Origin: Anammoximicrobium sp032229885
Lineage (GTDB): Bacteria > Planctomycetota > Planctomycetia > Pirellulales > Pirellulaceae
Reading direction: 5' to 3'
Length of the DNA stretch: 32,817 nucleotides
Assembly (NCBI GenBank): GCA_032229885.1
Contig: JAVYAJ010000062.1
Location: 1 to 32,817 of the forward strand
Shown here: positions 8,566 through 16,345 of the stretch, piece after piece
Layout of the letters: the number at the start of each line of letters is the position of its first letter
Position numbering within the stretch: the stretch's first letter is position 1
Translations under genes and position numbers: made by a program
Notes under the pieces: model-generated
Database searches by the model: none
Told to the model about the DNA's origin: nothing
What the model saw: the letters and a program-made list of their open reading frames with translations, nothing else

Positions 8566-9914
8566 GCCGAAACACAAATCATCGGCGGCGCCGAGTTCGC
8601 TTACTCGACAAGTGGCCGCGACAGTCCGGAAGCCTGCTCGCGGTCGCGGTCGCCATTTCCCTGTGCTCGTGCCAAGCCGGACCGCGGATCGCCGGCGGCC
8701 GTGCGGCGGTCTCGGACAGCGGTGCAGCGCCCCCGGCCCTTCGGGCGCCCGCTGCCGTTGCATCACCTGTTCAGCCAACTTCGGCGATAACGCGCCAGAC
8801 ACCGCCGGCGACCTACGGCGTTCAACTGGCTTCGTACGGCCCGGTCGGATTGCCCGCCAGCGCTTGGACGGGACAGCCAAACCCCTGGTCCGGCTACGGC
8901 CAGCCGCCGTTTGCCGACGCCAACTGTGCGACCTGTCCACCGTCGGGCGCCCCCATGGCCGGACCGCCCGGGGCGTGGCGACCGCCGGGCATCGCCGGTC
9001 GCTGGCCGTACAACGAATACCTGTGCGATGGCGGCGACCAAGGCGCTGCCGTCGAGGTGGCGCGAGATTGGACGGTCCGAGGACTGGACCAGGAAGACAC
9101 CGTTGCCCATTACGATACGGTCGATGGCCGGACCGAGATCCAACCATCGAATCCGGTCTGCGTGTACGCGCCGCGCTTCGCCGCTGTGCGGCAGATCTCC
9201 GGTGCGCTGGTCCACGAGGTCCACGATCGGTTGGCTGATATCAACCTGCCGGTCCAAGCCAGCGTCCGCGAAGACCGTGGCACGCCCACCACGCTGTTGC
9301 AGCCCGTCGAGCCGGGGCGGTATGTGCGCGCTGCCGGGCCGCAGTTGTTCCGCGAGCGGGTTCGCGGGGAATCGACCGACGGCGCGGTGCGGCTGGCCGA
9401 ATGCGACATGCGGTTCCGACAGCACGAAGACTTTCAGTTGATCCGTACCGGAGTCTTCGACAATAACGAAAAAGCGCGGTTGGCCGAACGCCTGGCCGCG
9501 GCCGCCGCTTGGAGCGAGAATCAGGCAGCTCAGGTGGCCCTCGAATCCATGACGGCCAGCATCGGAACCAACGACGTCGCGCTGCAATCGGTCGTCCGTT
9601 ACGATCTGCCGCCCGGCAAGCCGCGGCTGCGCGTCGTCAAAGTCGCCTCGAAGCAGTCTGCCCAACCGGGCGACGAGATCGAGTTCACGATCCGGTTTGA
9701 CAACGTCGGCGATCAGACCGTCGGCAATGTGACCATCGTGGACAGCCTGACGACGCGGCTCGAATACGTTCCCGATTCAGCCCAGTGCGATCGCGAAGCC
9801 GCGTTCGGCACGCAGCAGAACGAAGGCGAGTCGCTCGTCCTTCGCTGGGAGATCCGCAGCGCCTTGAAAGTGGGCGAAGGCGGCATCATCCGCTTCACCT
9901 GCCGCGTTCGCTAG
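8562..9914 (+). CDS. DUF11-domain lipoprotein
   Basis: The product is 450 residues. I chose the TTG at 8562 because GGGAGGAG lies just upstream and it overlaps the previous stop in a TTGA arrangement. The same frame stays open far upstream only because of GC bias. An Arg-rich n-region is followed by a hydrophobic stretch and lipobox LCSC (cysteine 37). Residues about 40-150 are Pro/Gly/Ala-rich linker. Residues about 150-340 form a domain I do not recognise (VCVYAPRFAAVRQISGAL, LQPVEPGRYVRAAG). The C-terminus (about 345-450) is a DUF11 immunoglobulin-like repeat: VKVASKQSAQPGDEIEFTIR, NVGDQTVGNVTIVDSL, LEYVPDSA, GGIIRFTCRVR. DUF11 proteins are typically surface or envelope structural proteins; that role is inferred. 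It completes the three-gene unit starting at 6429. Confidence 0.82.
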   Translation: MSRNTNHRRRRVRLLDKWPRQSGSLLAVAVAISLCSCQAGPRIAGGRAAVSDSGAAPPALRAPAAVASPVQPTSAITRQTPPATYGVQLASYGPVGLPASAWTGQPNPWSGYGQPPFADANCATCPPSGAPMAGPPGAWRPPGIAGRWPYNEYLCDGGDQGAAVEVARDWTVRGLDQEDTVAHYDTVDGRTEIQPSNPVCVYAPRFAAVRQISGALVHEVHDRLADINLPVQASVREDRGTPTTLLQPVEPGRYVRAAGPQLFRERVRGESTDGAVRLAECDMRFRQHEDFQLIRTGVFDNNEKARLAERLAAAAAWSENQAAQVALESMTASIGTNDVALQSVVRYDLPPGKPRLRVVKVASKQSAQPGDEIEFTIRFDNVGDQTVGNVTIVDSLTTRLEYVPDSAQCDREAAFGTQQNEGESLVLRWEIRSALKVGEGGIIRFTCRVR

Positions 9915-10738
9915 CGCACGACGCTCTTAAGGATCGCATGAAAAACCAGCTCGGATGATTTCGGGTTGATTCAGTCAAGAGCCATCGGACTGATCGCATC
10001 CAATGGCCTCCCGGGTACACCGAGAAAGTCACGATCCCTCCCCCGCTGACGCTTCGGGTTACGATCCCGTGCGACTTGCGCGCTAAAGAACTGCTTGTCT
10101 AAAAAACGGCACTTCAGGCAATCACATCGCGAGGGCCGCATTTCACCGGCGAATCGGCCCGTTTAGCGCCATTCGAGAAATACTTGTCCGGTATCCGGCG
10201 TCTTTCTGATGACCGGTCGGGCTGGCGCGGTGCAAAGTGCGTCAGTTGTATCTCGAACGATACTTAGCGCCGCTGCAAGGGCGATCGTTCTGCAACTCGA
10301 GAGTCCAGCGGGAGCTATGGCAACGCGCTCGTCCCAAGACCGTACAACGTTCGGCCGACATCGGGGCGATCCAGTCGCGAGCCGGTCCGTGCATTGAGCC
10401 GTTAACTTGTTGCCCTCGCCAGGCTGGTAATCGCGCCGCCCGCATTACGCTCGTCGCATCGGTCCGAAGCCGCGGGAGTTTGGGCACAGCGGTTCGATCC
10501 CGCTGGTCGTCTCATAAAGGCGTGAAGTTCTTGGCGTGGCGGACTTGTCGTCGTTTCCGCGAGTGTTTACGCTGATTTAGTTGGCTGTCCACCGGATTCG
10601 GTTTTTGGTTCCGGCGGGCCTGCATGAGGGCCTTTTTCAACGGTGATCCGTCCGGCACGAAGATCGAGGTTCACCCACAGCCGGTGATCGGACGCAGTGG
10701 GCATCACGCTGCCGAACGTGCGCAGGAGAGAAAGCGAG
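9915..10738. other. Long intergenic region before the metallophosphoesterase
   Basis: This stretch of about 820 bp has no convincing gene. It holds an interrupted inverted repeat GGGCCG/CGGCCC (10133-10160) and a T-arm-like hairpin (10488-10504) without a matching acceptor stem. A minus-strand open frame at 10567-10704 is described separately. The binding site for the downstream gene (GGAGAG) is at about 10722-10727. The sequence may be decayed genes and dispersed repeats. Confidence 0.45.
10567..10704 (-). other. Possible 45-residue open frame or gene remnant
   Basis: The frame starts at ATG 10704 and ends at TAA 10567. Its peptide has a plausible composition (HRLWVNLDLRAGRITVEKG, then a Pro/Glu/Lys tail) rather than the Arg/Ala/Pro runs of shadow frames. 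There is no ribosome binding site, and it lies head to head with the leader of the gene at 10739. It may be the tail of a decayed gene. Existence as a functional gene is doubtful. Confidence 0.2.
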
Positions 10739-11722
10739 ATGAAGAAGCTTAGCACAACGATGGTCATCGCGTCGTTTTCCAGATTCATTGTGTGTCCGTG
10801 GCGCCACTTGCTGCTGGTGGTCTTGGTGTTGGCGGGTGTGCCCACAGCGGGTCTTGCAGCGGACGGCGCTGCGTCGTCAGCAACGCACACGGTGATGATC
10901 CTCCATAATAACGACCTCCATTTCAGCTTCACGAGCGTCGATAAGATCGCAGAGACGGTCCAACACTTCCGTGATGCGTACGCGGATGTGCTCTTATTCA
11001 ATGCCGGAGATTTCTCCATTCGCCGCGATCGTTGGGAAGGGAAAAAGATTGTTACCAACGCCGAGCAGTACACAGAGCGATTGCAATTCATGATAGCTAC
11101 CATGAACCGCTTGGGGTACGATGCTGTCGTGCCCGGCAATCACGATCTGGGCTATGAGGGAACGATCACGCGCGACTACTTGAAAAAAATGAAATTTCCG
11201 GTCCTTGGGGCAAACGTGGTGGTGAACACGGACAATTATGTCAGGCCCCAGCCTTTCATCAGTCGCAAGCTGAACAGCGGCCTACGTTTGACCGTGTTGG
11301 GCCTGTGTGGTGGCGGCTTTAACGCGGACGGGGTAACGTTGTCCAGTGCACAGCAGGCTTTCATGAAATATGAATCGCTGCGCGACGGCTGCGACCTATT
11401 CGTGCTCTTGACGCATATCGGCGTCAGCGGGGACCGAGCCCTGGCTGACAAATATGGGGACAAAATCGACGCGATCGTTGGAGGTCATAGTCATACGATG
11501 CTCAATCCTCCCGAGTTGCGCAACGGCGTGCTGATCGGACAGGCCAAGGATGGCTACGGCCAGTCCACTTACCTGGGCGCGATGCGACTGATCTTCGATG
11601 CCGCGGGCCAGTGCATTGAAAAGGAGGGAGAGGTTCTGGAGTTCAAGGATGAGCGGTTGGTGAAGCCGTCACGGTTCCTCGAGGGATCACCCACTGGGAG
11701 CACGGTCAAGCGGGCCGCGTGA
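10739..11722 (+). CDS. Exported 5'-nucleotidase-type metallophosphoesterase
   Basis: The product is 327 residues; the ATG at 10739 follows GGAGAG. A basic n-region and hydrophobic segment (24-41, LLLVVLVLAGVPTAGLAA) form a signal peptide. The calcineurin-like metal site is complete: D59 and H61 in HNNDLH, D91 in NAGDF, N134-H135 in GNHDL, H226 in LTHIG, H250 and H252 in GGHSHT. This is the N-terminal catalytic domain of the UshA/CpdB group, which hydrolyses nucleotides or related phosphoesters in the periplasm. The usual C-terminal substrate-binding domain (5_nucleotid_C) is absent: the protein stops about 75 residues after GGHSH. Substrate specificity is therefore uncertain. Base composition is visibly less GC-rich than in neighbouring genes (many AAT, GAT and AAA codons). 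With the repeat-filled flanks, this suggests acquisition by transfer. Confidence 0.87.
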   Translation: MKKLSTTMVIASFSRFIVCPWRHLLLVVLVLAGVPTAGLAADGAASSATHTVMILHNNDLHFSFTSVDKIAETVQHFRDAYADVLLFNAGDFSIRRDRWEGKKIVTNAEQYTERLQFMIATMNRLGYDAVVPGNHDLGYEGTITRDYLKKMKFPVLGANVVVNTDNYVRPQPFISRKLNSGLRLTVLGLCGGGFNADGVTLSSAQQAFMKYESLRDGCDLFVLLTHIGVSGDRALADKYGDKIDAIVGGHSHTMLNPPELRNGVLIGQAKDGYGQSTYLGAMRLIFDAAGQCIEKEGEVLEFKDERLVKPSRFLEGSPTGSTVKRAA

Positions 11723-12238
11723 TGATAGAGTGCGATGCATGGATGGATGAATTCGGGCGATCTGTGTCCCATTTCCCGATCATGGCCGTCCGCGGGCGGC
11801 AACGACTGACAATGAGTGGGGGGTGCGCTAGCGGAGTGGCGGTGCGACATGCTGGGCGTGGCGTTTGGTGACGCGTGGGTCGTGGAAGACTGGGGGCGAC
11901 GGACGCAGCCGAGCGGTACTGGTGAGACGAAGAGCGTAAAACCGGCGGGCGAAGTGTGACCTCGCCCGCCGGTCGTCGGCACGCGGGCGTGCGTCGTTTT
12001 CTTGCGCTCGAAGTTGCGGCGCTGAAGCCGCCCGCGCCTATCGTGCTGGGAGTTCCTTTCTTTCTTGTGTCTGGGTTGCGGGCGACGTGCAGAACGTTCA
12101 CGCATAGCCATCCCTGGCGCGCCCGATGGCTTTGGTGTCGTGACAAGATCACCTACCCATCGTCGAGAGCCTCTTTTCTGCCAAGATCAACTCAACCACG
12201 CGGAGCCAAAATTCGCCTCACGCGCGCCAGTGCCCGCG
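11723..12238. other. Intergenic region with large hairpin
   Basis: No gene is supported here. Open frames on the minus strand have repeat-like, Arg/Pro/Ser-rich translations. The notable element is a perfect 12-bp inverted repeat at 11941-11973, listed separately. The region ends in repeat C copy 2. Confidence 0.45.
11941..11973. other. Perfect 12-bp stem hairpin
   Basis: ACCGGCGGGCGA (11941-11952) pairs with TCGCCCGCCGGT (11962-11973) across a 9-base loop. It lies 218 bp after the phosphoesterase stop. A TTTTC stretch (11997-12001) is too far away for a standard intrinsic terminator. It is probably a dispersed palindromic element, possibly acting as a transcription barrier. Confidence 0.5.
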
Positions 12239-12391
12239 ACCTGACGAACTAAGGCTATGGCACGAGCACCACGTCACCGTCGGGCAAAAGAGATGGGACA
12301 TTCAGACACGGGAACCGCAGAGAACGCAGAGTTACACGTTGTCTACCACCTCAGCGACCCCAGCGTCACGGCGGTTCAAGCCTCTTCTTCT
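12239..12391 (-). repeat. Interspersed repeat C, copy 2 (inverted)
   Basis: It starts CCTGACGAACTAAGG, continues through GGGACATTCAGAC, GGGAACCGCAGAGAACGCAG and GTCTACCACCTCAGCGACC, and ends near the stop of the gene at 12391. This matches the reverse complement of 1881-2043 in the same order over the full length. Both copies lie beyond the 3' end of a minus-strand gene. Confidence 0.75.
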
Positions 12392-13143
12392 TACCGCGAA
12401 TGACGTTTGCCGAACAGCAGCGCCCAATCATCGCGAGTCGTCAGATACGGCGGCAGACCGGAATCGAGCCAGAGACGCACGTCGTCCAGATACAGGCCGG
12501 GCGTCCGCGGCGCGAGCAGGGCCAGCGACCAGACGGCGCCGGCCGCGCCGGGCGGCACGGCCACGCGAATCGCATGCGGTTGGTCGTAGTCTCCCTCTTC
12601 TTCCACGACAATCTGCCGATCCGGCCCGCAGATCTGGATCCGGGCGCCTTCGCGCGGCGTCTCGGCCGCGAGCCAAATGCTGAACCGGCCGAGCCCGCCA
12701 GGAACGTAGAAGAACAGACGCGGGACCGCGCGAGCCGTGTGCAGCGGCAGTGCCTCGCGAGCGACAAAGGCCGCGACGGTCGTTCGAGGGTCGATACGAC
12801 AGGCATTCCAGCCGCTGTTCAGTTCGACCGCGTGAAGCCCTTCGGGCGTCGGCGGTATTGTCAGCTTGACGTTTGCGCCCAGCGCCACTTCGCCCGTCGC
12901 CAAGACGCTGCTGTCCGGCCCGATCAGTGTGAATTCCAACAGATCGGAATAAACGGGCGAATACTGCTCGGCCCACAGGACGATCTCGCGCGATGCGTCT
13001 TCGGCCGGCAGCAGCGCCAGATAGTTGGTCTGACGCAGCATTGAGCCTGGCGCCGCCATGCGCGAATCGGATGCCCCGAGCAACCCCCCGAGTCCGACAA
13101 CCATCACCAGTACGACAGATATCCGACAAAAGCGGATTGGCAT
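12391..13143 (-). CDS. Small exported protein of unknown function
   Basis: The product is 250 residues. The ATG at 13143 follows AGGGGAAC and directly opens a signal peptide (MPIRFCRISVVLVMVVGLGGLLGA); a frame extending 13 residues upstream has no site. The mature protein looks all-beta with two similar-sized halves: LLEFTLIGPDSSVLATGEV and later FSIWLAAETPREGARIQICGPD. These suggest two jelly-roll or Ig-like sandwiches, perhaps related to PPC-type pre-peptidase domains; this is inference. No catalytic motif is seen. It is the last gene of the long minus-strand cluster, 127 bp after the triad-less protease paralogue. It may be separately transcribed. Confidence 0.72.
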   Translation of the reverse strand: MPIRFCRISVVLVMVVGLGGLLGASDSRMAAPGSMLRQTNYLALLPAEDASREIVLWAEQYSPVYSDLLEFTLIGPDSSVLATGEVALGANVKLTIPPTPEGLHAVELNSGWNACRIDPRTTVAAFVAREALPLHTARAVPRLFFYVPGGLGRFSIWLAAETPREGARIQICGPDRQIVVEEEGDYDQPHAIRVAVPPGAAGAVWSLALLAPRTPGLYLDDVRLWLDSGLPPYLTTRDDWALLFGKRHSR

Positions 13144-13270
13144 TGGGGTTCCCCTTTGTTGGTCAGAGGTTTGTTGAACCACGCGGCCTCCGATTCACCG
13201 GCGTACAAAGCGGCTGAGAGGGTCGCCACCGGCGACGGGGCATCCCTTCGAGGACAGGCCGCGGCGATGG

Positions 13271-14356
13271 TCAGGGCGCGGGGGGCGGGGTGGGCTGAGA
13301 CAGCACGACGTCGATCAACGCCTGACCGCGCTGGACGGTCAGCCGCAGCGGGTCGATGCAGTCGATCTGCGACAGCGTTTCGATGACCCCGTCGCGTGAC
13401 GCGATCAGCTCGTTGTTCACGAACAGGATCAAATCATCGGCGCGCAGGCCCGCGCGGGCCGCGGGGGAATCCGAGACCACGGTGTCGATAAACGGCGGCG
13501 TCTTGGTCAACACGCGCGGGATCAGCCGCACCCCGACGCGATCCAGCGTCCACGGCTCGGCCGGCTTTTTCGTGGTTTCGTCCGATCGCCGCGGCAGGGT
13601 CTTGCCGGCCAAGATATCGTCCACGGGCGTGATCAGCTCGGCGCCCACGATCGCGTAGTTCAGCCAGGTGTTGTTCAAAGCGTTGCGCAGTTCCTTGCCC
13701 ATGATTCCGGCCAGGCTGCCCTGTCGATCGGTCAGCGCGCCCCCTGCCGAACCGGGATTGTTCGTCATGGCGTCGACGACATAGATGGGACCGTCGTAAG
13801 GCGTCGCGAACGCGCCGCGACGCGCCGCCAAGCGAGTCTTGGCCGAGACCCATCCTTGCAGCACGCTGGCCTGTTCATCTCCGGTCGCAATCCCGAACAG
13901 GTTGCTGAACGCCAACACGCGATCGCCGACGTCCAGTTCCACCGCGTCGCTCAGACGAAAATACGGCAGCTCGTCGGCGTCGATCTTCAGAACGGCGAGT
14001 TCACGGCGCGGATCCGCGCCGAGCAGCTGGCTTGAAAAGCGGCGGCCATCGTCCAACGTGACGGTCACCGTGTCCGCGTCCAGGACGTAGCTCCAGACGG
14101 TCAGCACGTGTCCGATGGGCGAGATCAGAAAGCCGCTTTGATAGGCTTCCAACCCGCGCAGCCCGCCTGCGCCGTAGATCTTGACGATCTTCGGTTGGAC
14201 CCGGGCGATCACATCGCGGAAGCTCGCCTGTTCGGCGCCGCTGGCGGCGGATCCGACCGCCAACCAAGCGATCAGACAGATCATGCACAGCGGCGCAGTC
14301 GCCGGGCCGTTCCCGCAGGCCAGCCGGTGTGCAGGGTATGGGAGGCTGGTCGTCAT
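13271..14356 (-). CDS. Trypsin-like/PDZ protein lacking the catalytic triad (HtrA-like pseudoprotease)
   Basis: The product is 361 residues with a signal peptide (hydrophobic core about 22-40). The trypsin-like domain (about 45-250) keeps the HtrA scaffold (SGFLISPIGHVLTV, DPRRELAVLKID, NPGSAGGAL), but the triad is gone. By alignment to the neighbouring active protein, His becomes S89 (VWSYV), Asp becomes E119 and the nucleophile Ser becomes A204. A PDZ domain follows (about 272-352, VSDSPAARAGLRADDLILFVN). It should not cleave peptides. It could instead regulate or partner the active protease or act as a periplasmic binding or chaperone protein; this is inferred. Its start is 3 bp after the upstream protease's stop, so the pair is almost certainly co-translated. 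Confidence 0.87.
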   Translation of the reverse strand: MTTSLPYPAHRLACGNGPATAPLCMICLIAWLAVGSAASGAEQASFRDVIARVQPKIVKIYGAGGLRGLEAYQSGFLISPIGHVLTVWSYVLDADTVTVTLDDGRRFSSQLLGADPRRELAVLKIDADELPYFRLSDAVELDVGDRVLAFSNLFGIATGDEQASVLQGWVSAKTRLAARRGAFATPYDGPIYVVDAMTNNPGSAGGALTDRQGSLAGIMGKELRNALNNTWLNYAIVGAELITPVDDILAGKTLPRRSDETTKKPAEPWTLDRVGVRLIPRVLTKTPPFIDTVVSDSPAARAGLRADDLILFVNNELIASRDGVIETLSQIDCIDPLRLTVQRGQALIDVVLSQPTPPPAP

Positions 14357-14359
14357 GGT

Positions 14360-16345
14360 TCAGTCGGCCTTTTTGGGAGGCGTGCTGGCCGATAGGTCGA
14401 ACGATTCCCATTGAATTTGTGCATAGACGGCGTCTCCGTAGCGAACAGTCCAGGCATGGGGCAATCGGCGTCCGCCTGTGTCGCGATAGTCGTCGAAATA
14501 GATTTCACACGGATCGGCTTGGCTGTGAGGGAACATCTCCATGCTCGTCACCAATCCTGTCTGCGGATCGCACAGAAATCGGGCCTCGACGACGTCATGG
14601 GTGGCGACCAGCACATCGGCCAGTCCCGCACGACTCGGGATCGGGGCGGTGCCCAGGTAGTGTGCCTCGCCGAATTGCCGAGGCCCCAGTCGCAGCAGCC
14701 GACGCCACAGATGCAGGGCGACCAACAGTCCGCCGCTGCCCTCCGGCGCCGTCTGCGAGTCGAGATCCCGCGACAGATCGAGCGCGACGCGCCGCGTCCC
14801 GAAACGGCCGACAACCGTGTCGTCGCTCATTTCGACTTCGATCCGGTTGCCGCCGACGTCCGCGCCCAACATTTTCCAGATTCCGACCAGTTCCGAGAAA
14901 TCGCCGTTGCGCAGCAATCCGCTCCACACCCTGTCGCGGTTCAGTTCGTTGAAGTAATAATTGGCGTAACCCGGCCGTTTGACGATCATGTCTTGGGCCT
15001 GTTTGGGAATCGCCTGGGGCGCCGTCGGCCGCGGCGACGGATCCGGAGATCGTTTGGGCCGGATCTTGGGCGCGGACTTGCGGGGCGTCTCGTCCGGCCC
15101 GTCCGATGGACGAGCGCCGTCGGGCGAAGGTTCGCCTTTCGGCGCAGGCTTGGGCGTCGGCGGATGTTCGGCCGGCAGCGCGCCTTCGGCTTTGCGCACC
15201 AGTTCCTCGGCGCCATGAACGCCCATCAGCCGCACGTACACGTCGCGCCGCTGGCCATCGCGGCGAAAGCTCAGCGGCACACGCCAGTCTTTCGGCAGAA
15301 TGCCCAGCACGTTCTTGAATCCGTTCACCGTGGTGATCGGACGGCTGGCGAACGACACCACTTGATCGCCGTAGCGCAGGCCGCGACGAAAAGCGTCGGA
15401 CGTCGACAAGATGTCGGCCACGACGACTCGCCCGTCCTCGTCGCGGATGACGGTCGCCCCCAGGGTCGCGTGGTCGACGATTCGGCCGCTGCGCAGGCAG
15501 CCGAGAAAATTTTCGATCTGGTTGATCGAGATCGCATAGCCGACTCCGACGTTGACGCGGCCGCGTTTCTCGAATGATCCGCGACCGTTGATCCCGATCA
15601 GCCGCCCCGCCGCATCGAACAGCGGCCCGCCGGAATTGCCGGGGTTGATCGAGGCGTCGGTCTGGATGCAGTCCGCGTATTCGAGCAGCGTGCCCGCCGG
15701 GTACTGATAGCGGTGAATCCCGGACACCAAACCGTAGGTCACCGTGGGCTGAAAGTCCGTCGCCAGCAGGAACGGATTGCCGACCGCAAAGCACCAGTCG
15801 CCCACTTGCACCCGGTCGCTGTCGCCCAGTTCGGCAAACGGAAAATCCTCGCGGCCCAGCAGCTTGATCAGCGCCATGTCGCCCGTGGGGTCCAGGCCGA
15901 CGATCACGGCGTCGTACAGATTGCCGTCCGCCATTCCGCACTGCATATAATCGCCCGCCGGCTTGGCCACGTGAAAGTTGGTCAGCGCATAGCCGTCGGC
16001 CGTGATCACGACGCCTGACCCACCGCCTTGGCCGTCGTTCGCGAACACGGCGACAGCCGTCTTGACCGCCCGCGCCATGGCCGCGATCCGCTGCTGTTCC
16101 GCCTGCAACACGGCCTCGGGGACCGCTTGCGGCGCCACGTCCGCCGCCATGCTCGTCATCCCGATCCACATCGCGACGAGGCACGCCAGCCAGGCTCGAC
16201 GGCCGGCGCCGACGGCCGCGCCGCGCGCCGTGGGGACCGATCGCGGAATCGGCCCTGCTCGGCGATGGCCAGCCGTGGTCGACGGCGTCGGGCGAACGAA
16301 TCCAACGCCGCCCGGACGATGGGCAGGGAGAGGGGCAAGTGTCAT
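14360..16345 (-). CDS. Exported HtrA-like trypsin/PDZ serine protease with extra C-terminal domain
   Basis: The product is 661 residues. I chose ATG 16345 because it overlaps the upstream stop as ATGA and follows GAGGCGAGG. A long n-region precedes a hydrophobic core (about 51-67, AWLACLVAMWIGMTSMA). The trypsin domain (85-290) has an intact triad: H125 in LTNFHV, D156 in PTGDMALIKL, S238 in NPGNSGGPL. A PDZ domain (about 290-375) is followed by a Pro/Lys/Ser-rich linker (390-445) with many charged repeats. The C-terminal domain (about 450-661, YFNELNRDRVWSGLLRNGDF, CDPQTGLVTSMEMF) is unfamiliar but rich in beta-strands. DegP-type proteins degrade or hold misfolded envelope proteins; the extra domain may give target specificity. 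It is coupled to the NPCBM gene upstream and the pseudoprotease downstream. Confidence 0.9.
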   Translation of the reverse strand: MTLAPLPAHRPGGVGFVRPTPSTTAGHRRAGPIPRSVPTARGAAVGAGRRAWLACLVAMWIGMTSMAADVAPQAVPEAVLQAEQQRIAAMARAVKTAVAVFANDGQGGGSGVVITADGYALTNFHVAKPAGDYMQCGMADGNLYDAVIVGLDPTGDMALIKLLGREDFPFAELGDSDRVQVGDWCFAVGNPFLLATDFQPTVTYGLVSGIHRYQYPAGTLLEYADCIQTDASINPGNSGGPLFDAAGRLIGINGRGSFEKRGRVNVGVGYAISINQIENFLGCLRSGRIVDHATLGATVIRDEDGRVVVADILSTSDAFRRGLRYGDQVVSFASRPITTVNGFKNVLGILPKDWRVPLSFRRDGQRRDVYVRLMGVHGAEELVRKAEGALPAEHPPTPKPAPKGEPSPDGARPSDGPDETPRKSAPKIRPKRSPDPSPRPTAPQAIPKQAQDMIVKRPGYANYYFNELNRDRVWSGLLRNGDFSELVGIWKMLGADVGGNRIEVEMSDDTVVGRFGTRRVALDLSRDLDSQTAPEGSGGLLVALHLWRRLLRLGPRQFGEAHYLGTAPIPSRAGLADVLVATHDVVEARFLCDPQTGLVTSMEMFPHSQADPCEIYFDDYRDTGGRRLPHAWTVRYGDAVYAQIQWESFDLSASTPPKKAD

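Noticed and set aside
10488..10504. tRNA-like T-arm (5-bp stem with TTCGATC loop)
   Set aside because: The following GGTCGTC has no complementary 5' acceptor strand at the right distance, and no anticodon arm could be folded. It is treated as chance.
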